The notes beneath the pieces are model-generated. The model was not told where the DNA came from. It saw nothing but the letters and a program-made list of their open reading frames with translations, and made no database searches. From the NCBI GenBank assembly GCA_963698395.1, contig CAVOQQ010000001.1, forward strand, positions 992,001 through 1,056,000: DNA of 64,000 nt, in the 5' to 3' direction. This stretch comes from JBBQUN01 sp963698395. Lineage in GTDB: Bacteria; Actinomycetota; Acidimicrobiia; Acidimicrobiales; SZUA-35. Of the stretch, positions 33,037 through 39,904 are shown piece after piece (position 1 is the first letter of the stretch; every line of letters begins with the position of its first letter). Both the position numbers and the translations under genes were made by a program.

Positions 33037-35052
33037 ATGTCGCCTGCGGTTCGGTTCGGTTCGGTTCGGTTCGGTGCGGGCAGTCAGTGGCAAAGTGCAC
33101 GAAAAGTGCACAGACACTATCGTCGGCCCAAGGCGAGGGGCTCAATCTTCAAGCGGCACGGCGGATATGCGTTCAGAGTCGACGCGGGGCTCGACCCGGG
33201 GACCGGGAAACGCAAGCAGGTCTTGCGTCAGGGGTTCCGCACCAAGCGTGAAGCCGAGGCTGCACTCGACGCGTTCATTGGTGAGGTGCGTTCGGGCGAC
33301 ACGGTGAACCGGTCGCTGTCGACCCTCGGCGAGTTCCTCGATCACTGGCTCGAAGGTCAGCGCACGCAGCTGAAGCTGACGACGTGGGAGAGCTATCGGA
33401 TCGGCGTTGCAAGGGCGACGGCTCGGTTGGGCAAGATCAGATTGCAGGCACTGACGACGTCCGATGGCGAGAGCTTCTACCGAGGGCTGGCTGTCGACGG
33501 AGGACGCAACGGTCAACCGCTGGCGGCGAAGACGATTCGCAACAACCACGTGGTGCTGCGCAAGGCGCTATCGGATGCCGAGCGGTTGAACTTGGTTGTT
33601 CGTAACCCTGCAGCTGTAGCGAAGCCGCCGGTCGCTGAACGGCTCGAGCACGAGACGTGGACGTCGGATGATGTGATCGAGTTCTTCGCCGGGATCGAGC
33701 ACGAGCGGGTCTATCCGTTGTTCGTGTTGTTGGTGACGACCGGCATGCGGCGTGGTGAGGCGCTCGGGTTGCGGTGGCGAGATCTGGATCTCGATGGGGG
33801 AGAGCTGCGGATCGTGCAGACGCTGACGACGGTGAACTGGAAGCCAGTGTTCTCTACGCCCAAGACCAAGCGCAGCCGGAGGATCGTCTATCTCGATCCC
33901 GACACCGTTCGTGTGTTGCGTGCCCATCGGAAGAAGCAGCGAGTCCAGATCGCTGTGGGCTCTCTCGACGTCTCAGGTACCTCGTCGCGGCCCCTCTTTG
34001 CCCGGTACCCGATGAACGGGAACAGGGTTCCTGACGTGTTCCGGGTGGGTGAGGAACTCCGGGCGATACAGGCCATCACGAGCGACGGCTACGCCGTACT
34101 CGAGGAAGGCGAAGCGAACGGTTGGGTCGTTGGTCAACCACGACCAAAACGAGACGCCGAGATCGTCCAGATCGACCTTTCCACCGGCCAATGGACCATG
34201 CTCGCTGCCATGGACAATGGTCGCTCGGCGACAGGCCGCTTGCAGCCAGCGGTATCCACGGTCGGGGACAGCGGGCTCCGTATCGTCACCCAGGCCGACG
34301 AGTCGTCACTGTTCGTGTTCGATCTCTGGCCCCGCACACCTGCCCCGCCCGAGTCAATGGCCATGACCGGCCAGATCGAGCGCCTCTATCGCGCCTACTT
34401 CGGGCGAGCAACCGATCCAGTCGGTCTCAGCTACTGGCGGTCCCAACGAGCGGCTGGGATGCCGATCGAACAAATCTCATCGGTGTTCGCTGCATCCCCC
34501 GAGTTCACCGCCACGTACGGAACGCTCGACGACCGCCAGTTCGTCGAGCTGATCTATCGCAACGTGCTCGGCCGTGCAGCCGATGCAAACGGGCTCGGCT
34601 TCTGGACGAACCAACTTGGTTCGGGGGCGAGTAGGGGCTCGGTCATGGTCGGTTTCAGCGATTCCGCCGAGTTCGTCGCAGCGACCTCCACGCCTCGGAC
34701 CCATCTCGTCAGCGAGGGCGAGGTCTCGCGCCTCTATCGCGCCTACTTCGACCGGCTTCCCGACCCGAACGGATTCTGCTACTGGGCAGGGCTGACCGAA
34801 AAGATCGGAGTCGATGCCGTCAGCACCGAGTTCGCGTCGAGCGACGAGTTCACCACCACGTACGGATCGCTCCGCAACGACCAGTTCGTCGACCTCGTCT
34901 ACGCCAACGTTCTGAACCGCACGCCCGACGCACAAGGCAAGGCGTTCTGGACACGACTCCTCGACCAAGGAACCAGCCGCGGCGCCGTCATGACCGCCTT
35001 CTCCGAAAGCGCCGAGTACCTCCTCCAGACCGACACACTCCCAGCCAACTGA
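33037..35052 (+). CDS. Chimeric ORF: truncated tyrosine integrase fused to DUF4214 domains
   Basis: Up to about residue 304 this is a tyrosine recombinase: an AP2-like arm-binding start (ARGSIFKRHGGYAFRV), a SAM-like core-binding domain, and the beginning of the catalytic domain with the first Arg in TTGMRRGEALGLRW. Before the H-x-x-R box and the Tyr nucleophile, the frame passes at about 33949 into IAVGSLDVSGTSSRPL. From there it is collinear with the exported DUF4214 protein at 44020-45126, with two DUF4214 units. The product has no signal peptide and cannot recombine. Initiation may be at ATG 33037, but GTG 33106 gives a more normal integrase N-terminus. Confidence 0.85.
   Translation: MSPAVRFGSVRFGAGSQWQSARKVHRHYRRPKARGSIFKRHGGYAFRVDAGLDPGTGKRKQVLRQGFRTKREAEAALDAFIGEVRSGDTVNRSLSTLGEFLDHWLEGQRTQLKLTTWESYRIGVARATARLGKIRLQALTTSDGESFYRGLAVDGGRNGQPLAAKTIRNNHVVLRKALSDAERLNLVVRNPAAVAKPPVAERLEHETWTSDDVIEFFAGIEHERVYPLFVLLVTTGMRRGEALGLRWRDLDLDGGELRIVQTLTTVNWKPVFSTPKTKRSRRIVYLDPDTVRVLRAHRKKQRVQIAVGSLDVSGTSSRPLFARYPMNGNRVPDVFRVGEELRAIQAITSDGYAVLEEGEANGWVVGQPRPKRDAEIVQIDLSTGQWTMLAAMDNGRSATGRLQPAVSTVGDSGLRIVTQADESSLFVFDLWPRTPAPPESMAMTGQIERLYRAYFGRATDPVGLSYWRSQRAAGMPIEQISSVFAASPEFTATYGTLDDRQFVELIYRNVLGRAADANGLGFWTNQLGSGASRGSVMVGFSDSAEFVAATSTPRTHLVSEGEVSRLYRAYFDRLPDPNGFCYWAGLTEKIGVDAVSTEFASSDEFTTTYGSLRNDQFVDLVYANVLNRTPDAQGKAFWTRLLDQGTSRGAVMTAFSESAEYLLQTDTLPAN
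33048..33075. repeat. Pentanucleotide GGTTC tandem repeat (x5)
   Basis: Five perfect GGTTC copies plus a partial one, 28 bp after the tRNA. The 5-nt period would shift the frame of any protein starting at 33037 if copy number changed, which argues that the true integrase start is downstream. Confidence 0.85.
33095..33111. repeat. GTGCAC-GAAAA-GTGCAC, left island copy
   Basis: A 6-bp inverted/direct palindrome pair with a 5-nt spacer, 75 bp inside attL. An identical 17-mer lies 118 bp inside attR. It is a candidate recombinase or excisionase arm site. Confidence 0.7.
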
Positions 35053-35174
35053 TAGGCATCCGACACTCGATACGGACGCAAACCTGGCGGTCAGGGGCAG
35101 ATCCGACTGCGTCGGCTGGCGAGATTTGGGGATGGTGCGATGGGCCCGGCGGCAGTGATGTCAGCGTCGCGCTC

Positions 35175-35180
35175 TACTGT
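35175..35180 (+). promoter_or_regulatory. -10 box upstream of the DUF4160 gene
   Basis: TACTGT ends 6 nt before GTG 35187. No ribosome-binding site is visible. Confidence 0.45.
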
Positions 35181-35186
35181 GTCGCC

Positions 35187-35447
35187 GTGCCACGCCTGAG
35201 TGAGTTCTACGGGATTGTGATCTACATGTACTTCGGCGATCACAATCCGCCGCACTTCCATGCGATCTACGCCGAGCACGAAGCACTCGTACGGATCGAC
35301 GATGGATCGCTGATCGGCGGCGAACTCCCTCGGACCGCGGCACGGCTGGTCGAGCAGTGGCGCTCACTCCATCAAGCCGAGTTGTTGGCGAACTGGGGGC
35401 TGGCGCAAGAACCGGCCGCCCTGTCGGCGATCGAACCACTCCAGTAG
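35187..35447 (+). CDS. DUF4160 protein (putative toxin-antitoxin component)
   Basis: An 86-residue protein. PRLSEFYGIVIYMYFGDHNPPHFH is the hallmark of DUF4160, with the conserved H-x-P-P-H-F-H cluster, and RTAARLVEQWRSLHQAELLANW forms the C-terminal helix. It pairs with a DUF2442 gene 10 nt downstream. DUF4160-DUF2442 pairs are widely predicted toxin-antitoxin modules, but the mechanism is not established. It begins with GTG after a leaderless-type -10 box. Confidence 0.85.
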   Translation: MPRLSEFYGIVIYMYFGDHNPPHFHAIYAEHEALVRIDDGSLIGGELPRTAARLVEQWRSLHQAELLANWGLAQEPAALSAIEPLQ

Positions 35448-35457
35448 CCTGATCCTC

Positions 35458-35754
35458 ATGAGCCGTCCTGCGAGAGTCGCCAGCGTCGAATATCTCGGTT
35501 ATCGCCTGCTGAGGTTGGTGTTCACCGATGGCCTTGTCCGCGAACTTGACTTCGCTGGTGCGCTTCCCGGCGTGTTGTCGGCTGTCGATGACGACGTGGT
35601 GTTCGCGACCGCAGGGGTCGACACCGTCGCCGGCACATTGTCCTGGCCGATCGGTGTGGATCTCGATCCGGACGTACTCCATGGCGGCGAAACAACCTCG
35701 GGTGCTTGCACCCCCAGCGTCGTGTCGGAGTACCGGCTGCAGGAAACCAGCTGA
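35458..35754 (+). CDS. DUF2442 protein (partner of DUF4160)
   Basis: A 98-residue protein with the DUF2442 pattern: VEYLGYRLLRLVFTDGLVRELDFAGAL, then WPIGVDLDPDVLHGG. In other genomes this family follows DUF4160 directly and is treated as the antitoxin-like partner. A second TANNNT box (TAGCCT, 35445-35450) sits 7 nt before its ATG, so it might also be transcribed separately. The last 20 residues are unlike the family core. Confidence 0.82.
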   Translation: MSRPARVASVEYLGYRLLRLVFTDGLVRELDFAGALPGVLSAVDDDVVFATAGVDTVAGTLSWPIGVDLDPDVLHGGETTSGACTPSVVSEYRLQETS

Positions 35755-36196
35755 CAAAGTTGGTTTGGCAGAATCATCAAGGGGTCCGTTCGTACCCATG
35801 CCTTGACGTGCTCGGGCTCGGAGTGATCGAGTCATCGCCAGTGAGCCGAGGACCTTCACTGTCCCGGATCCGGCGCTAGGGAGTGTCGCGTACTGCGTCC
35901 CACGGCCGCTGTTATCGGGGGCGGGTCCGGGAGCATCGATCGGTGAGTGTTAGGGGGCACTACGAGGTTGGTGGACTCTGAGCGATTCCAGGTTGGTTTG
36001 AGATGGCTGGCGCAACACTCCGGGAGGGGCGACGTCAGCAGCTGAACCGGAGGCCTTTTCCGCCCTCGGCCCGATTCCCGTTGCACCGACACAGAGTCGA
36101 CGCGGTGCTGTGCTGCTCATGCTCGATTCGTAGCAGTTGGATGACAAGGGCGTTGCAGGACTTGCTGCGGCATGCCTTGTTGGCGACCATGCGGCG
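35755..36196. other. Gene-free stretch with insertion-sequence-like repeats
   Basis: No convincing gene. AGGTTGGT occurs twice 25 bp apart (35965-35972, 35990-35997) within a T/G-rich stretch. This resembles the multiple transposase-binding repeats at ends of IS21-type elements. No transposase is nearby, so it would be a relic at most. Confidence 0.3.
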
Positions 36197-37699
36197 ATGG
36201 CAGTACTCCGGCGGGTGGCGATCTCTTTGATTCTGGTCATGACGGCGTGTGGCGAGTCCGTCACTGGCACCATCGATTCGACTCCAACCACGTCGATCGT
36301 GGGTGTCGACACGACTGTCTCGGAGCCCGACGAACACGTATCGGACCAACCACAGCAGACGGAGCTTCCCGCCCCCGGCTACAGCTGCCTCGAGCACGGT
36401 GCATCGACCATCGACGCAGCGACGCTCGAAGACATCGAGGATTGGGAGCCGGCACCAGAGGCGTTCACCTCGGCGTTGGCGCTCGAAAGCGGCCGACCGA
36501 TGAGTGAACTCGGCGACTGGGTCACCTGGCCGCAGGCGCCCGCCGATCCTCCCGAAAACGACATGGTGGGATACGGCGAGCCGATCCCGCTGTATGTGTT
36601 GACGGCGGCTCTGTCGGTGGAGCCGTTGGTCCTGCTCACCAGCTACAGCGAGCCTGGCCTCTTCCCGTGTGAGGTCGCTTATGTCGAGTATTCGCCGGAC
36701 TTCGGCTACGTCTCGGCAAGCCCGGTCATCGGTGAGACGTGGTGTGAAGTGACCGATGGACAACACGGACCCTCGGTCGTGGTGTACGGCGTCGGTTCGT
36801 CGGCAGTGCCCATTCGGATCCTTGTCGAGGGCGTCGAGACGCAGTCGGGCACCACTATGGGACCCACGCGCCACGTTGATTATCTGACCCCGCTGTTTCG
36901 TGAAGTGGGATGGCCCGTCGAAGAAGTCGTATCTGATATCGAGGAACCGGCTCGAATTGCGTCCTTTGCTCGCCATCTCGCCGGGGAGGGTGCTGACGGG
37001 CCTGTGGAGATTCGCGCCTCGTTGTTGGGACCCGATGGCTGGGTCGAGATCTCTTGCGGCAGTGGTCGCATGATCACCGTTGCCGACGTTGACATCACCT
37101 GTTCGGTCGACCTGGTCGACGGCGTTCCCCGCATCGCAGCCGTCGGTGTCGACGGCCTCTCCACGATCAGGCGCCAAGAAGCCGAGCTGACGTTTCCTCC
37201 CGGCATGGTCGCCCTCGATTTCGCGGCGCCCCGCGGGGAGCTGATTTCGTACTCGATCGAGGTGCTTGTCTCTGGCAGCTCGGTGACCGCCGACTGCGGT
37301 TCGGTTGACGTGCCTACCGTGCTTGACGTGGGCGCGGCGCTCGCTCTCACGCGTGAGGTAGCCGCTTACCCCGCGGGGCCGTATGTCTACTGGGAGTACG
37401 CGTTCATCTGTCCCGGCTGCGACACCGCACTCCAAACCACGGTCTTCTTCATCACCGATGCTCCACCCGTGGTTGACCGCCAGCCTGAGGGCCATCCCGG
37501 ACTGCTTTCGCCGTTCACGGTACGCGACTATCTGATCGAGGCCGTCGCCGCTGGGAGTGAGGTCTCGGTGGAGTTCCTCGACTACGGCCGGATCGGGACG
37601 TGGGAGGTCGACGGTGTCGGTATTCGCACGAGCTGTTTGATCGCAGACACCCTGCCGCCGGAACTCGGCGCGACCTACTGCAACTATGCCGGTGACTGA
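36197..37699 (+). CDS. Lipoprotein of unknown function
   Basis: A 500-residue exported protein. The ATG at 36197 opens MAVLRRVAISLILVMTACGE with a lipobox ending at Cys, so the mature protein should be lipid-anchored. A Thr/Pro/Glu-rich linker follows (about 25-60). The rest is acidic and beta-rich, with scattered cysteine pairs (SCLEHG, GETWCEVTDG, ISCGSG, FICPGCDTAL). I recognise no domain. It sits alone between two toxin-antitoxin modules of the island and may be passenger cargo. Confidence 0.65.
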   Translation: MAVLRRVAISLILVMTACGESVTGTIDSTPTTSIVGVDTTVSEPDEHVSDQPQQTELPAPGYSCLEHGASTIDAATLEDIEDWEPAPEAFTSALALESGRPMSELGDWVTWPQAPADPPENDMVGYGEPIPLYVLTAALSVEPLVLLTSYSEPGLFPCEVAYVEYSPDFGYVSASPVIGETWCEVTDGQHGPSVVVYGVGSSAVPIRILVEGVETQSGTTMGPTRHVDYLTPLFREVGWPVEEVVSDIEEPARIASFARHLAGEGADGPVEIRASLLGPDGWVEISCGSGRMITVADVDITCSVDLVDGVPRIAAVGVDGLSTIRRQEAELTFPPGMVALDFAAPRGELISYSIEVLVSGSSVTADCGSVDVPTVLDVGAALALTREVAAYPAGPYVYWEYAFICPGCDTALQTTVFFITDAPPVVDRQPEGHPGLLSPFTVRDYLIEAVAAGSEVSVEFLDYGRIGTWEVDGVGIRTSCLIADTLPPELGATYCNYAGD

Positions 37700-38045
37700 A
37701 CTGGCGCGTGTGAGCGATGACGGTTCCGCCTGCAAGGCCATGGCCGTTGTGAACACGATGGCGATCGACCTACACGAGCCATTGGCGCAGCGACCCAACA
37801 TGGACAGTGGGTCCGGTCCGCCACGGACGGCGATCACCGTCGACAACTGCATGCAGGGAGGGACCTGTCCCGAGTCCCGTGTCGGTCGGGGAATGCTCCA
37901 AGCTGAGGGACTTGGGCGACACACGTCCCTCGGCCGGCGATGCGGGGCGGTGTTCGAGACCAGAGCCCTGAGCGGTAGGGGCTATCTCTGAACCTCGACC
38001 ACGCCAATCTACGGGGTCGCCGCTCGAGCGTCAGTTGGGACGGCT
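37700..38045. other. Gene-free stretch
   Basis: About 345 bp between the lipoprotein stop and the HigA stop. Short open frames exist on both strands, but none has a start context, family resemblance or supporting neighbour. No terminator with a T-run is visible. Confidence 0.5.
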
Positions 38046-38345
38046 CTACGCGAGCGTCAGGGGTTCGATCTGATCGAGCGTTCCGGCGAGGCGGTCTCGT
38101 TCGACCTCGAGCTCGTAGCGGCTCTGAAGATTCAGCCAGAACCGTTCGCTGGTGCCGAAGTACCGGGCGAGGCGCAGTGCGGTGTCGGCGGTGATCCCGC
38201 GTTTGCCGTGCACGATCTCATTGATCCGGCGCGGCGGCACACCGATGGCCACCGCGACGCGGTGTTGGGTGACGCCGAGCGGCTCGAGGTAGTCGAGCAT
38301 CAGGATCTCACCAGGGTGGATGGGTTCCATGGTGGGTGTGGTCAT
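38046..38345 (-). CDS. higA: HigA-family antitoxin
   Basis: A 99-residue Xre/HigA-type HTH protein. PIHPGEILMLDYLEPLGVTQ is the classic opening of the HigA/VapI family, VAVAIGVPPRRINEIVHGKRGIT is the helix-turn-helix, and TALRLARYFGTSERFWLNLQSRYELE completes it. It neutralises the toxin encoded just upstream and should bind the palindromic operator before the operon. The ATG lies 11 nt after the toxin stop. Confidence 0.93.
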   Translation of the reverse strand: MTTPTMEPIHPGEILMLDYLEPLGVTQHRVAVAIGVPPRRINEIVHGKRGITADTALRLARYFGTSERFWLNLQSRYELEVERDRLAGTLDQIEPLTLA

Positions 38346-38356
38346 GTCATCTTCTT

Positions 38357-38638
38357 TCAGTGGTAGTCCACGATCTCGACGTCTTCGGGTCCGGCTGTGG
38401 TCCAGCGGAAGCAGATGCGCCACTGGTCGTTGATTCGGATGCTGTAGGTGTTTGCTCGGTCGCCTTTGAGTTTTTCGAGGCGGTTGCCGGGGGGAACCCG
38501 GAGATCACCGATCTGGTCTGCGGCGTCGAGGATGAGCAGTTTTCGAAGGGCGGCGCGTTGTGTGGGTTGGTCGAGGCGTTTCGATCGTTGTCGGCGCCAG
38601 ACGCGTTCGGCGTCTTTGTCACGGAACGACTGCAACAT
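38357..38638 (-). CDS. higB: HigB-type RelE-family toxin
   Basis: A 93-residue RelE/HigB mRNA interferase. MLQSFRDKDAERVWRRQRSK is the usual start. LEKLKGDRANTYSIRINDQWRICFRW carries the catalytic and hydrophobic core, and the end DVEIVDYH provides the late His. The toxin comes before the antitoxin, the reversed order typical of higBA. The start at 38638 is preferred over upstream ATGs because it matches the family and lies 7 nt after a TATGCT -10 box. Confidence 0.92.
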   Translation of the reverse strand: MLQSFRDKDAERVWRRQRSKRLDQPTQRAALRKLLILDAADQIGDLRVPPGNRLEKLKGDRANTYSIRINDQWRICFRWTTAGPEDVEIVDYH

Positions 38639-38645
38639 CTCGATG

Positions 38646-38682
38646 AGCATAACGTAGTGCGTTATGAACGGCAAGCGTTATG
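38646..38682 (-). promoter_or_regulatory. higBA promoter and operator
   Basis: On the minus strand TTGCCG (38669-38674), 17 nt and TATGCT (38646-38651) form a sigma-A-like promoter. A palindrome CATAACG-N5-CGTTATG (38648-38666) lies between the boxes, and a third CGTTATG half-site is at 38676-38682. This layout suits autorepression by HigA. Confidence 0.75.
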
Positions 38683-39075
38683 GAGGTTCGATCTCAGGCT
38701 GGCCGGTTGGAGTGCCCCGTGCGTTTCACCCCGGTTGTAGGTGTCGCCCGCATACCCGACGAGTGCGCAGCGACTGCGTCCCATAACTCGCGGTCAATAT
38801 CCAGATGAGCCATGCCCCCGAGGTGCGTTCGGGGGCACTCGATAACTCGGCCACCGGGCACAGGCGAGACGCTCGGAGGCCGCCCCAAATACTTGGCAGG
38901 TCCCGTGGCGTTGTCGGCTGAGCGGCGCGCTCGACAAGGAGATCCACCTCCCATTCCGCGACTGACAATGGCATGACACATCTGCAGCTTCCCGCGGGGA
39001 AGCTCCACCGTTGCCTGGGAACGGGAGGTGGAATGTGAGATGGGGGAACCTGTCGGCCGGCTCGGCTGTTCTCTC
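38683..39075. other. Gene-free stretch between divergent toxin-antitoxin promoters
   Basis: Nearly 400 bp with no convincing coding frame. It separates the leftward higBA promoter from the rightward pair at 39130. Confidence 0.5.
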
Positions 39076-39123
39076 GCCAGATCGTCAACACGTGTTGACG
39101 GTCTGGCCTCGTCGGCGTAGGTT
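39076..39123 (+). promoter_or_regulatory. 32-bp palindromic operator over a -35 box, plus -10
   Basis: 39076-39107 is a palindrome with one mismatched pair. Its core CGTCAACAC/GTGTTGACG (39083-39100) is perfect. The right arm contains TTGACG (39095-39100), followed by 17 nt and TAGGTT (39118-39123), which ends 6 nt before GTG 39130. It is a textbook promoter with a repressor site over the -35 box. Confidence 0.75.
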
Positions 39124-39129
39124 GTTCGG

Positions 39130-39366
39130 GTGGACATCGAGGCGAGCGCGCGCAAGCACGGTGTCACTGATGACGACATGACTCACGCACTACTCCACCA
39201 CTGGCGAGCCTTCGAAACCGATGATGATTCGGTGAGGATGTTCATCGGTCCATCGACCTCGGCCCAGCCGCTCGAAGTTGGTGTCGTCACCGATGCTGAC
39301 GGAGCCGCGATCATTCATGCGATGCCTGCACGGAGGAAGTTCCTGAAGGGATGGTGGACGCCATGA
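39130..39366 (+). CDS. Small toxin-like protein
   Basis: A 78-residue protein. RKHGVTDDDMTHALLHHWRAFE is a helix with conserved-looking His residues, and the sequence then runs into a compact sheet (RMFIGPSTSAQPLEVGVV, AAIIHAMPARRKFL). The ending I-H-A-M-P-A-R-R-K recalls BrnT/RelE-like nuclease toxins, but the family is not recognised with certainty. It is leaderless-type (GTG, -10 at 39118-39123) and overlaps the next gene by 4 nt, the usual toxin-antitoxin coupling. A palindromic operator lies directly upstream. Confidence 0.65.
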   Translation: MDIEASARKHGVTDDDMTHALLHHWRAFETDDDSVRMFIGPSTSAQPLEVGVVTDADGAAIIHAMPARRKFLKGWWTP

Positions 39367-39629
39367 CCAAGTCACGAGCAGATCGGGCAGCAGCGCTCGA
39401 GGAGTGGGCCGATTCTGTCGAGCCTGACGATCTGGTGCTTGCTGAGACATCGACGCTTCGTGCGATCGTCGAACTCGTCGAGCAGCGAGATCAAGTGGAC
39501 GATGGCCTCACTGCTGCGGTCAAAGCGGCGCGTGAAGCCGGTCGGAGTTGGTCGGAAATCGGGGCGATGCTCGGAGTCTCGAAGCAGGCAGCGCAACGCA
39601 AGTACGGGCCGTTGTCTGCGGCGTCGTGA
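39363..39629 (+). CDS. Small HTH protein, antitoxin-like
   Basis: An 88-residue protein. The N-terminal helix (RADRAAALEEWADSVEP) precedes a C-terminal helix-turn-helix, AREAGRSWSEIGAMLGVSKQAAQRKYG, a pattern common in small actinobacterial HTH proteins beside toxin genes. It overlaps the upstream toxin-like gene (ATGA) and is the best candidate to bind the 32-bp palindrome. An in-frame ATG 12 nt upstream is less likely because the ATGA overlap is typical of coupling. Confidence 0.68.
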   Translation: MTKSRADRAAALEEWADSVEPDDLVLAETSTLRAIVELVEQRDQVDDGLTAAVKAAREAGRSWSEIGAMLGVSKQAAQRKYGPLSAAS

Positions 39630-39714
39630 GGAAGTGGGGGTCTTGCTCGACGCCAGACCCGGCGGTGACCCAGGGCGTCATCGCGGCGAGCGTGCGAGCG
39701 GCAGCTCGTCGGTA

Positions 39715-39731
39715 GTGCACGAAAAGTGCAC
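39715..39731. repeat. GTGCAC-GAAAA-GTGCAC, right island copy
   Basis: Identical to 33095-33111 and located 118 bp inside attR. Occurrence at both island ends supports a role in recombination. Confidence 0.7.
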
Positions 39732-39848
39732 AGGACTTCCCAGTACCCCGTCACGCCAGACGGACGGGGCGGCACTCGCTGGAACATCGCCCCAGACCAG
39801 AGCGCTCTCGACGGATTCAACAACACCACAAAGACGCTGGCGGGCGAT

Positions 39849-39904
39849 CTTAAACCCCTCGGGAGGGCAACCTCCGTACGGGTTCAAGTCCCGTCCCGGG
39901 CACG
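39849..39904. repeat. attR: displaced 3' half of tRNA-Leu
   Basis: A 55/56 match to 32967-33022, covering anticodon loop, variable arm, T-arm and acceptor 3' strand. It lacks the 5' half, so it is not a tRNA gene. Its G:C variable-arm base suggests it is the original chromosomal end. Confidence 0.92.

Larger units (their letters stand above)
32967..39904. mobile_element. Integrated island in tRNA-Leu(TAA)
   Basis: About 6.9 kb lie between two copies of the tRNA-Leu 3' half. The tRNA-proximal end carries a tyrosine integrase gene, the classic arrangement. Cargo is the integrase-DUF4214 chimera, a DUF4160/DUF2442 pair, a lipoprotein, HigBA, and a second small toxin-antitoxin-like pair. No replication, conjugation or capsid genes are present. 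The integrase lacks its catalytic C-terminus, so the element is probably immobile on its own. Confidence 0.85.

Noticed and set aside
36035..37924. A long minus-strand open frame opposite the lipoprotein
   Set aside because: The plus-strand frame has a lipoprotein signal peptide and good start. The antisense frame is His/Arg-rich with no start context.
39849..39904. A second tRNA-Leu gene
   Set aside because: Only the 3' half is present. The acceptor 5' strand, D-arm and half the anticodon stem are missing, so it is the displaced attachment site.
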